From the NCBI RefSeq assembly GCF_008642375.1, contig NZ_CP029194.1, positions 8,054,501-8,118,500 of the forward strand: DNA of 64,000 nucleotides, read 5' to 3'. The stretch's first letter is position 1; the number at the start of each line of letters is the position of its first letter. The position numbers were made by a program, and so were the translations under genes. Positions 8,326-16,087 of this stretch are shown in pieces. The notes beneath the pieces are model-generated. The model was not told the origin of the DNA. It worked only from the letters and a program-made list of their open reading frames with translations, and searched no databases. Source of the DNA: Streptomyces venezuelae. GTDB taxonomy: Bacteria; Actinomycetota; Actinomycetes; Streptomycetales; Streptomycetaceae.

Positions 8326-8742
8326 ATGAACGCCGAACGCGACCTGACCCGACTCCTCGCCGGAATGCGACCGGAACTCGCCCCCGGGCGGTACGTCTTC
8401 ACCACGGTGGCGGGCCCCGCCGCCCCGGCCGGGGTCGCCCCCGTCGTCACCGTGACCGAGAGCGAGGGGCTCACCCTCGTCGTACGCCAGGAGGAGGCGG
8501 ACGCCGCCTCCCTCCCGTACGACTACGTCGCGGGGTGGATCACCCTGCGGATCCACTCCGCGCTCGACGCCGTCGGCCTGACGGCCGCCGTCGCGGGCGC
8601 GCTCGCCGACGCGGGCATGAGCTGCAACGTCGTGGCCGGGTTCCACCACGACCACCTCTTCGTGGAACACGCGCGGGCGGAGGAGGCGTTGGCCGTGCTG
8701 GAGCGCCTCACGGAGGGCGGCGACCTTCAGGGGCGTCCCTAG
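8326..8742 (+). CDS. ACT-domain-like small protein
   Basis: A 138-residue cytoplasmic protein. The N-terminal half (LLAGMRPELAPGRYVFTTV) and the C-terminal ACT-like segment (ALADAGMSCNVVAGFHHDHLFV, split here as ALADAGMSCN and VVAGFHHDHLFV) match the ACT_3/DUF2241 type. ACT domains usually bind small ligands such as amino acids, but no ligand can be assigned. It lies 38 bp after the second thiolase and may be the last gene of that transcript, or independent. The ATG start is preceded by a weak purine run. Confidence 0.75.
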   Translation: MNAERDLTRLLAGMRPELAPGRYVFTTVAGPAAPAGVAPVVTVTESEGLTLVVRQEEADAASLPYDYVAGWITLRIHSALDAVGLTAAVAGALADAGMSCNVVAGFHHDHLFVEHARAEEALAVLERLTEGGDLQGRP

Positions 8743-8895
8743 GGTTCCGCGCGGGACTCTGCTCTTGGTCTCCTTGAGGTCCCCCTCAGGGAAGCGGTGG
8801 CTTCACTGATCCCTCGTCGTGATCACCGGCGTTCTCCGTCTGCCTGGGCTGAAGCCAACTCAAGCTGCTCCAGACGCAGATGAGGACGTCAGCCA

Positions 8896-9471
8896 GTGAA
8901 GTCGTCGCACCGCAGGGCCACCGCCACCACCGTCTCCCTGCTCGCCGCCGCCGCGCTGCTCGTGCCGGCCGCCGTCGCCGCCGGGATCCCCGGGGCCGTG
9001 GCCGAGGTGCGCGACGCGCGCGGAGTGTGGCGCGGCAGCAGCGGAACCGCCGATCTGAGCAAGGGGCGCGCCGCCAAGGCCGGCGACCGGTTCCGTGCCG
9101 GGAGTGTCACGAAGAGCTTCACCGCCACCCTCGTGCTCCAACCGGTGGCCGAGGGCAGACGTAGGAACGCCCCGGCCGCTCGGGGTTCATGGGCTGCGTC
9201 GCCCGCATCTCCTGGAGCCCGGCGGGGCGGGGCCGGGGAGGCGCTCCTCCACGGTGGTCTCGGCCCGGAGGGCAACGCCAACACCTGTCCGGCCGACGGA
9301 CCGGTCCTCGGACACACGGGCGAGGTGGTCGGATACCAGACCTTCAGCTTCACCTCCGCCGACCGCGAGCGACAGGTCACCCTGTCGGTCAACACCGGTC
9401 TGACCCTGTCCGACGCGGCGGCCAAGGCCGCGACGAAGGTGCTCTCCACCGCCCTGTGCCGAGCGGAACGA
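8896..9471 (+). pseudogene. Beta-lactamase/DD-peptidase family serine hydrolase, internally deleted
   Basis: The frame opens with a GTG and a clear secretion signal (basic start, then a run of Ala/Val/Leu to about residue 30). The active-site SVTK motif follows near residue 75 (AGSVTKSFTATLVLQ). Soon after, the homology breaks and then resumes with the family's C-terminal LGHTGEVVGYQT block and VTLSVNTGL. The central part carrying the YxN motif, roughly 200 residues by family length, is missing. No stop follows the C-terminal homology, and the frame runs on into the next gene's control region until 9714. The product could not form an active site, so this is called a pseudogene. Confidence 0.75.
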
Positions 9472-9617
9472 GCCGGACGCGCCGTCGTGCGCCCCTGGCT
9501 TGGGTGTTTACCCGTCCCTGTTCACCCCAACGGGCGTACGCTGGGGTTTTCGCGGGGCCACCCGCCCGGCACCCCGCACTGTGCGCCGGGCGCGCGCCCC
9601 CGGTGTGGGGGTGGAAC

Positions 9618-12600
9618 GTGGTACTTGAGGACGGCAGGCCGGCCCGCAAGGGCTTCGGCCTTTTCGAACGCGAGGCGGCGCTCACGGCGGCCGAGGAGGC
9701 ACTCGACCTCCTGACGGGCCTCGCCGAGGAGTTCCCCGCCCGGCCCGACCGGGTGCCCGCACCCCGCGAGCCCCGCGGCCCCCACCTCGTCGCCGTCCCC
9801 GACGGCACCCCGAGCCGTCCCGTCACCCTCCCGGGCCTGGATCCCGCCACCACCGGCCCGAGGCTCCTCCCCGCCCCGGCAGGCAACCCGGCTGACCGCA
9901 CAGCGGCCGACAACACCCCGCCCGACGCGTCCGACAGCGCATCCGCCGACCGGCCCCGCGCCACCCGCCGCGGCGGCATCCTCGCCTACGCCGCCCCCGC
10001 CGGGCTCGGCAAGACCACCCTCCTCGCCGAGATCCGGCGCCTCGCCGGCGCCCGCGGCTGCACCGTGCTCTCCGCCCGGGGCGGCGACCAGGAACAGCGG
10101 GTCGCCTTCCACGTCGCCCGGCAGCTCCTCCAGCCCCAACTGGCCCACGCCTCCGACACCGAGCTCCGCGAGCGGCTCGGATCCTGGTACGACATCGTCG
10201 GCCCCGCCCTCGGGCTGCGCGCCACCGCCGCGGGGTCCCCGCCCGACCCGCAGGGCCTGCGCGACGGACTCGACTGGGTCCTCACCCACCTCGCCGTCCG
10301 GCGCGCCCCCCTCGTCGTCGTCCTCGACGACGCCCACTGGGCCGACCCGGAGTCCCTCGGCTGGCTCGCCGCCTTCGCCCCGCGCGCCGAAGAGCTGCCC
10401 ATGCTCCTCGTCGTCGCCTACCGGCCCGACGAACTCCCCGACGAGGGAGCCGAGTTCACCGGACACCGCTCCGGGCAGCGGCCCCTCGGCCTTGACCCGC
10501 TCACCACCGACGCCATCGCCGCGCTGGTCCGCGACCGGGTCGGCGCCCACGCCGACGACGCCTTCTGTCGCGAGTGCTGGACCGTCACCTCCGGCAACCC
10601 CTTCGAAGCCGTCGAGCTGGCCGCCAAGGTCCGCGACCGGGGCCTCGAACCCACCGCGGGCGGCGCCCACGAACTCCGCGACCTCGCCGCCGCCCTCAAG
10701 GGCAGCGGCCTCGTCACCCGCCTCGAACGCCTCGGCCCCGCCACCGTGCGCCTCGCCTGGGCCTGCGCCGTCCTCGGCACCGAGATCTCCCCGCAGCTCG
10801 CCGGAGCCGTCGCCGGACTCGGCGACGAGGCCGTCGCCGACTGCGCCGGGCGCCTGCGCGAGGCCCGGGTCCTCGCCGAGGCCGACGGCCCCGACGAGCC
10901 CCTCCAGTTCGTCCACCCCCTCATCGCCACCACCGTCTACCGCTCCATCCCCGCCGCCACCCGCGTCGCCCTCCACGGCCAGGCCGCCTGGTGCGTCGTC
11001 GACGCCGGCCTCGGCTCCACCGCCGCCGCCCGGCACCTCCTGGAGACCCACCCCGAGGGCGACTCCTGGGCCGTCGGCCACCTGCGCGCCGCCGCCCGCG
11101 AGAACCTCCGCGCCGGCGCCCCCGACGCGGCCCGCCGCTTCCTCGCCCGCGCCCTGCGCGAGCCCCCCACCGCCGACGACCGGGCCGCGGTCCTCTTCGA
11201 GCTCGGCTGCTCCTCCCTGCTCACCGAACCCGCCACCACCGTCAACCACCTGCGCGCCGCCCTGGAGGAGCCGATCGCCGACCCGGCCCTGCGCCACGGC
11301 ATCGTGTACCGCCTCTCCCAGGTCCTCGCCCACAGCGACCGCCTCGTCGAGGCCTCCGAGCTCCTCGGCCGCGAGGCCCGGCAGACCACCGACGCACGCA
11401 GCCGCCTCCGCATGCAGGCCGAGAAGTTCATGTGGGACGCCTTCCGGGCCGACGAACCCGAGTCGCCCGCCCGCTCCCGCCGCCTCGCCGCCCTCGCCGA
11501 CCGGCTCACCGGCCGCGACCTGACCGAGCGGTACGTCATCGGCCTGCGCGGCTGGGACGCCACCCTGCGCGCCGAACCCTCCGCCGTCGCCGTGGGGCAC
11601 GCCGAGCGCGCCCTCGAAGGCGGCCTCAGCTGGGCCGACGAGAGCCGCGGCTTCGAGGTCCCGGTCCTGACGGCCCTCACCTTCCTGTACGCCGACCGCC
11701 CCGGCCGCGCCGAGGAGCTGTTCGCCGCAGGCACCGCCGAGTTCGAGCGCCAGGGCTGGCGCGGGGCCCACCTCTCCTTCGCGTACACACTGCTCGGCTA
11801 CATCCGCTACCGCCGCGGCCGCCTCGTCGAGGCCGAGGACTTCGTCCGTGCCGGACTGCGCCTCGCGGAGCGCGTCGGACCGCGCACCCCCGCCCAGTGG
11901 TACGCGGTCGGCGTCACCATCGAGGTCCTGCTGGCCCGCGGCCGGGTCGAGGAGGCCGACCGCATCGCCCGCGAGCACGACTTCGGCGAGCCCTTCCCGG
12001 CCGCCGTCACCTTCCCCGACTCCCAGACCGTCCACGCCGAGCTGCTGCTGGCCAGGGGCCGCACCGACGAGGCCGCCGCCGAGCTGGCCGCCGTCGGCCG
12101 CCGCCTCGACCCGCGCGGTATGCGCAACCCCGCCTGGTGCCCCTGGCAGCTCCACCTCGCCGCCGCCGAGGCCGTCACGACCCCCGGCAGGGCCCGGCGG
12201 ACCGCCCAGGAGGCCGTCGCCCGCGCCCGGCAGTACGGGGCACCCTCCGCGATCGGCTCGGCGCTCCGGGTGCTCGCCGAGGTCTCCGCGCCCGCCGAGC
12301 GCGTGAAGATCCTGGAGGAGTCCGTCGACTGGCTCGACCAGTCACCCGCCGCCTACGAGCTCGCCCGCTCCCTCGTCGCCCTCGGCACCGCCCTGCGCCG
12401 CACGGAACGGGCCGGGGAGGCCGCCGAGCACCTCTACCGGGGCCTGGAGGCCGCCCAGGACTGCGGCGCCGACGGCCTGGTCGACGAGGCACGGACCGAG
12501 CTGGCGGCGGCCGGACTGCGCCCCCGGCCCCTCCACCCGGCCGGCACGGACACGCTCACCGCCCGTGAGCGCCAGGCCGCCGAGCTCACCGTCCGCGACC

Positions 12601-12740
12601 GGGACGTGGCCCTCCACCTCGGCGTCGACGCCGCCGCCGTGAGCCGGCTCCTCTCGGCCGTCTACCGGAAGCTGGGCACCGACCGCACCGGCCTCGGCCA
12701 GGCCCTGCGGAACACGGCCCGCCCCGGCGGGCAGCCCTGA
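9618..12740 (+). CDS. Large ATP-binding transcriptional regulator (LAL type)
   Basis: A 1040-residue STAND/LAL-type regulator. An N-terminal leader of about 115 residues, variable and rich in Pro and Ala, precedes the Walker A motif APAGLGKTT (126-134). Walker B is LVVVLDDAHWAD (Asp237-Asp238). A long helical, TPR-like middle part follows. The C-terminus (about 970-1030, DTLTARERQAAEL ... VYRKLG) is a LuxR-type helix-turn-helix in which the stretch before the first recognition helix looks shortened. The GTG start is preceded by GGGGGTGG; the open frame extends further upstream only through the pseudogene. Such regulators respond to unknown signals by ATP-dependent switching. Targets are unknown; reduced DNA binding is possible given the short HTH. 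Confidence 0.85.
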   Translation: MVLEDGRPARKGFGLFEREAALTAAEEALDLLTGLAEEFPARPDRVPAPREPRGPHLVAVPDGTPSRPVTLPGLDPATTGPRLLPAPAGNPADRTAADNTPPDASDSASADRPRATRRGGILAYAAPAGLGKTTLLAEIRRLAGARGCTVLSARGGDQEQRVAFHVARQLLQPQLAHASDTELRERLGSWYDIVGPALGLRATAAGSPPDPQGLRDGLDWVLTHLAVRRAPLVVVLDDAHWADPESLGWLAAFAPRAEELPMLLVVAYRPDELPDEGAEFTGHRSGQRPLGLDPLTTDAIAALVRDRVGAHADDAFCRECWTVTSGNPFEAVELAAKVRDRGLEPTAGGAHELRDLAAALKGSGLVTRLERLGPATVRLAWACAVLGTEISPQLAGAVAGLGDEAVADCAGRLREARVLAEADGPDEPLQFVHPLIATTVYRSIPAATRVALHGQAAWCVVDAGLGSTAAARHLLETHPEGDSWAVGHLRAAARENLRAGAPDAARRFLARALREPPTADDRAAVLFELGCSSLLTEPATTVNHLRAALEEPIADPALRHGIVYRLSQVLAHSDRLVEASELLGREARQTTDARSRLRMQAEKFMWDAFRADEPESPARSRRLAALADRLTGRDLTERYVIGLRGWDATLRAEPSAVAVGHAERALEGGLSWADESRGFEVPVLTALTFLYADRPGRAEELFAAGTAEFERQGWRGAHLSFAYTLLGYIRYRRGRLVEAEDFVRAGLRLAERVGPRTPAQWYAVGVTIEVLLARGRVEEADRIAREHDFGEPFPAAVTFPDSQTVHAELLLARGRTDEAAAELAAVGRRLDPRGMRNPAWCPWQLHLAAAEAVTTPGRARRTAQEAVARARQYGAPSAIGSALRVLAEVSAPAERVKILEESVDWLDQSPAAYELARSLVALGTALRRTERAGEAAEHLYRGLEAAQDCGADGLVDEARTELAAAGLRPRPLHPAGTDTLTARERQAAELTVRDRDVALHLGVDAAAVSRLLSAVYRKLGTDRTGLGQALRNTARPGGQP

Positions 12741-12796
12741 CCCGAGCGGGGCGCGCGGGGTGCGGCATCGCGCGCCGGGGCACGTACCATGGCCGT

Positions 12797-13297
12797 ATGT
12801 CCTTCCTCCGCCGCCGCAGCGCCGCCACTCCCGCGGGCCCGGACTTCGACGTCCTGGCCATGGACCCGGGCGACTGGCCCGGCAATCTCGGCGCCGGTCT
12901 GCTGCCCGCCCCCGACGGCTCCTGCCAGGGCGTGTTCCTCCGGTACGACCTGTTCGGCGGCCGCGGCCCCGCGATGATCATCGGCAACCTCCCCGAGGGC
13001 TCCCCGGCGCGCGAGCTCGCCGACGGGCAGATCCCCTTCGAGGTCGCCCAGCTCCTCGCGGCCCTGGAGAACGACGAGCCGGTCGAGGTGCTCGACACCG
13101 AGGACGTCCCCGTGATGCAGGGCGACAACCTCCTCATCGTCCGCCGCCTCAAGCTCTCCGAGAGCCGCATCTCCTGCGTCCAGTTCGACCGCAGCGACAA
13201 CGTCCTCGTGACGATCGCCAGTTGGGACCGGCCGATCACCGACGACCTGTACGCGCTGCTCAAGCCCCTGCCCGCCGAGCTGTTCCAGCAGGGCTGA
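12797..13297 (+). CDS. Conserved hypothetical protein (166 aa)
   Basis: An acidic cytoplasmic protein of 166 residues with no signal peptide or membrane segment. The basic start MSFLRRR leads into a globular region with LGAGLLPAPDG and a repeated alternation of acidic and hydrophobic residues. I know of similar unannotated proteins in Streptomyces next to S4-domain genes, but no function. The ATG lies 17 bp upstream of the S4 gene's start region at its 3' end, so the pair (12797 and 13314) is probably co-transcribed and ends at the hairpin at 13690. Confidence 0.75.
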   Translation: MSFLRRRSAATPAGPDFDVLAMDPGDWPGNLGAGLLPAPDGSCQGVFLRYDLFGGRGPAMIIGNLPEGSPARELADGQIPFEVAQLLAALENDEPVEVLDTEDVPVMQGDNLLIVRRLKLSESRISCVQFDRSDNVLVTIASWDRPITDDLYALLKPLPAELFQQG

Positions 13298-13313
13298 CGG
13301 GGAGCGGGGGCCG

Positions 13314-13679
13314 ATGAGCGCGCGCGTCGACGCCTGGATCTGGGCGGTCCGTCTCACGAAGACCCGCTCGCAGTCCGCCGCGGCCTGCAGGGCCGGGCAT
13401 GTGAAGGTCAACGGCGAACGGGCCAAGCCCGCCCAGCCGGTGAAGCCCGGCGACGAGGTCAGGATCTTCCACGGCGGCCGTGAGCGGATCGTCGAGATCA
13501 AGGAACTCCACACCAAGCGGGTCGGCCCGCCCGTCGCCGTCGAGGCGTACGTGGACAACAGCCCGCCCCCGCCGCCCCGCGAGCACGTCGCCGTCGCGGC
13601 CGTACGCGACCGGGGCGCGGGCCGCCCCACCAAGCGCGAGCGCCGCGAGATCGACGACCTGCGCGGCCGCCGCACCTGA
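13314..13679 (+). CDS. S4-domain RNA-binding protein (Hsp15-like)
   Basis: A 121-residue basic protein. The S4 fold spans residues 1-60: RVDAWIWAVRLTKTRSQS, then GHVKVNGERAKPAQPVKPGDEV, the usual RNA-binding loop. The tail is positively charged (GRPTKRERREIDDLRGRR). Family knowledge: Hsp15-type proteins bind 50S subunits carrying stalled nascent chains. The length and tail fit actinobacterial members. It starts 17 bp after the preceding gene's stop and is followed by a strong hairpin, so it closes the transcript. A heat-shock link is not visible in the sequence. Confidence 0.88.
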   Translation: MSARVDAWIWAVRLTKTRSQSAAACRAGHVKVNGERAKPAQPVKPGDEVRIFHGGRERIVEIKELHTKRVGPPVAVEAYVDNSPPPPPREHVAVAAVRDRGAGRPTKRERREIDDLRGRRT

Positions 13680-13689
13680 TCCGAAGACC

Positions 13690-13722
13690 CGAAGGCCTCC
13701 GGGAATCCCCCGGAGGCCTTCG
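13690..13722. terminator. Hairpin terminator between the convergent S4 and geosmin synthase genes
   Basis: CGAAGGCCTCCGGG (13690-13703) pairs perfectly over 14 bp with CCCGGAGGCCTTCG (13709-13722) across a 5-base loop. It sits 10 bp after the S4 stop and 7 bp from the end of the opposing geosmin synthase gene, so it can serve both strands. Confidence 0.85.
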
Positions 13723-13729
13723 GTGTGTG

Positions 13730-15928
13730 TCAGCGGGGTCCGGCTCCGAGGAGCTCGGAGATCCGCGCGGCCGAGGTGCCGAGACCCGCGGGTCCGCGCC
13801 GCAGCAGCGCGCCGCCACTGCCCGCGCGGACGTCCTCGGGGCCGTAACGCCGCACCTTCCGGTGCCAGTTGAGGACGCCCGCGAGCCAGTCCTCCAACTC
13901 CCGCAGATACGCGTCGAACGCCGCCCGCCCGGCCGCGTCGAGACCGAAGTCCTCGTGGAGCAGGGGGACTTCACGATGCTTCAGGTGCTCGTACTGGCGC
14001 AGCCGGCCCCGCATCAGATCGTCGACCATCGCCACCGCCGTCGGGTAGTCGCAGTCGAAGAACTTCTGGAGCACCAGAACGCCGTTGTGCACCTCGCCCT
14101 CGACCTCGATCTCCTTCTGGTACGAGAAGAGGTCGTTCACGAGCGCGCCGTAGTCCATCACCGCGTTCTCCAGGCTGCGCACGGTGCCCGACCGGAAGAT
14201 CTCCGGGGGCAGCGTCCCGTCCCGCCGAAGCCTGGCCAGCAGCGTGGTGAGCTCGGACCCGAAGGTGCTGCGCCGCATCTCGATGTAGTCGACCGGGTCG
14301 GGCACCCGGTGCTGCACCACGTTGTGCATCTCCCACATCCAGCTGTCGAGCATCGCGTCGATCGACGCCCGCAACTGCGCCCGCGCCCCGGCGGCCATCG
14401 GAGCGGCGGTCCGCTCCCAGATGTCCGCGAGCGAGCGCTCCAAAGGATTCAGCGCGACCGCGGCACCTGTCGCGGGCTCGTCGAGCGGCATGCACGCCTT
14501 GAGCCGGTCGGTCTGCTCCTTCGCGCCCGCGAGGGAGCCCGCCCGCCCGAAGACGGACGGGTAGTAGTCGTCCGCGTACGTGCCCCAGGTCAGCCAGTCG
14601 GAGCTGAGGCACAGCTCCTCCAGGGACGCGTCCGGATCGAGCCCCGCCGAGCACAGCGCGAAGTCGAAGCCCTCCGCCAGCGGCCGGTCCCAGAGGTCGT
14701 CGAGGAGACCCATCCGCTCCGCCCAGTCGACGCTGTGCCGCCCTGCCTCCTCGTGGTGGGGACTGAGGGTCAGCGGGTACGGCAGGTCGAACTCCGGCAC
14801 CAGCGACGGCCCCACGTGCTCGTGCGGCGTGTGGGTGAACGCCCGGTTCCGGGCGGCGGCCGGGCGCCCGAACAGGGTCCGGATGTCGAGCGCGGAGGTG
14901 CCGAGAACCCCGTCGAGCCGCGAAGGCCCCGCGACCATGCCCTCGTTCATGTACCGACTGGAGCGCATGTGCCACTCGTGACCGCCGGACTGCCAGTCCT
15001 GGAGCCCCTTCGCGTACGCCGCCACGGCCGCGCACTCGGCGGCGCTCATCCCCTTCTCGGCGGCGAGCAGCGGTACTTCGGTCAGGGCCGTGTTCTCGAA
15101 CTGCTGGACCCGCGAGGTCAGGAGGTCGTTGACGGCCTCCGCCGCCTCCTGGGTCGTACAGCCGAGGAACTTCTCCAGGACCAGGACGCCGTTGCTGTTC
15201 TCGCCCTCGTCCTCCACCTCGCGCTGGTAGGAGAAGAGGTCGTTGCGCAGGTGCACGGCGTCCGAGAAGGAGTCCCTGAGCACGCGCAGCGGCCGGGAGT
15301 ACGCCACCTGGGCGGGGACCTCGGCTCCCGCCGCGTACTCGACGAGACCGGCCGACCAGGGCGCGCCGCCCACCTTGCGGCGCATCTCGATGTACTCGAC
15401 GGGGTTGGCGATCCGGCCGTCGTCGATGTTGTCGAGCTCCCAGAGCGACTCGTAGAGGAGGTGCTCCGTCGCCTCCGCGAACCGCACCCGCCAGCCCTCG
15501 GACATCGAGGGGACCGTCCGCCGCCAGAGGTCGGCGAGGCCGGCCTCCACGGGGTTGGTCGGCTCGGGCATGCCCGCCGCCGGGTCCGCCGGCATGAAGA
15601 GCGGCAGCCGGTCCAGATAGGCCTTGCCGCCCGCCCGGTCCAGGGTGCGCTTGAAGACCTCCAGGAAGTGGTCGTCGAAGAAGAAGACCCACGTGTACCA
15701 GTCCGTGACGAGGTCCAGGGCCTCCGCGTCGCAGTCGGGGTGGGTGTACGAGCAGAGCAGCGCGTAGTCGTGGGACTGGAGGTCGTGCTCCTCCCAGACG
15801 CCCGAGCCCTCCAGCATCCCCATCTCCCTCGCCCAGTCACGCGTGTGCGTGCGGGCGGTCTCCACATGGGGATTGAGCCGCGCCGGATACGGAACATAGA
15901 AGTCCGGCATAACGAAGGGCTGAGGCAT
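13730..15928 (-). CDS. geoA: Bifunctional germacradienol/geosmin synthase
   Basis: A 732-residue two-domain terpene cyclase, the normal length for geosmin synthase. The N-terminal domain carries the metal-binding DDHFLE (85-90) and the NDLFSYQRE motif (from Asn229). Family knowledge: this half turns farnesyl diphosphate into germacradienol. The C-terminal domain has the variant DDYYP (453-457) and NDLFSYQKE (from Asn598), the half that completes geosmin with loss of acetone. All residues expected for activity are visible. The ATG is preceded by AGGAA. It appears monocistronic, with a hairpin at each end. Geosmin is usually made during sporulation. Confidence 0.97.
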   Translation of the reverse strand: MPQPFVMPDFYVPYPARLNPHVETARTHTRDWAREMGMLEGSGVWEEHDLQSHDYALLCSYTHPDCDAEALDLVTDWYTWVFFFDDHFLEVFKRTLDRAGGKAYLDRLPLFMPADPAAGMPEPTNPVEAGLADLWRRTVPSMSEGWRVRFAEATEHLLYESLWELDNIDDGRIANPVEYIEMRRKVGGAPWSAGLVEYAAGAEVPAQVAYSRPLRVLRDSFSDAVHLRNDLFSYQREVEDEGENSNGVLVLEKFLGCTTQEAAEAVNDLLTSRVQQFENTALTEVPLLAAEKGMSAAECAAVAAYAKGLQDWQSGGHEWHMRSSRYMNEGMVAGPSRLDGVLGTSALDIRTLFGRPAAARNRAFTHTPHEHVGPSLVPEFDLPYPLTLSPHHEEAGRHSVDWAERMGLLDDLWDRPLAEGFDFALCSAGLDPDASLEELCLSSDWLTWGTYADDYYPSVFGRAGSLAGAKEQTDRLKACMPLDEPATGAAVALNPLERSLADIWERTAAPMAAGARAQLRASIDAMLDSWMWEMHNVVQHRVPDPVDYIEMRRSTFGSELTTLLARLRRDGTLPPEIFRSGTVRSLENAVMDYGALVNDLFSYQKEIEVEGEVHNGVLVLQKFFDCDYPTAVAMVDDLMRGRLRQYEHLKHREVPLLHEDFGLDAAGRAAFDAYLRELEDWLAGVLNWHRKVRRYGPEDVRAGSGGALLRRGPAGLGTSAARISELLGAGPR

Positions 15929-16028
15929 TTCCTGAAGGGCCTTTCGGTGAGCACGTGCGATGACCGGCCCAGCCTTACCCGTCGCCCGGATGGCACACGC
16001 GATCTCCCGAATAGTCGTATGAACGCGG

Positions 16029-16067
16029 GCGGGGTGGTGCCGGAACGCTTCTCCGGCACCACCCCGC
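16029..16067. terminator. Hairpin terminator downstream of the amidase
   Basis: GCGGGGTGGTGCCGG (16029-16043) and CCGGCACCACCCCGC (16053-16067) form a perfect 15-bp stem with a 9-base loop. It lies 21 bp beyond the amidase stop on the minus strand and about 100 bp upstream of geoA, so it would shield geoA from read-through. Confidence 0.85.
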
Positions 16068-16087
16068 GCCTTTCGGCCACGCCTCCG

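Noticed and set aside
9522..12155. An 877-residue minus-strand frame
   Set aside because: Antisense to the LAL regulator. Composition is Gly/Glu/Ala-rich with no motif; a high-GC shadow.
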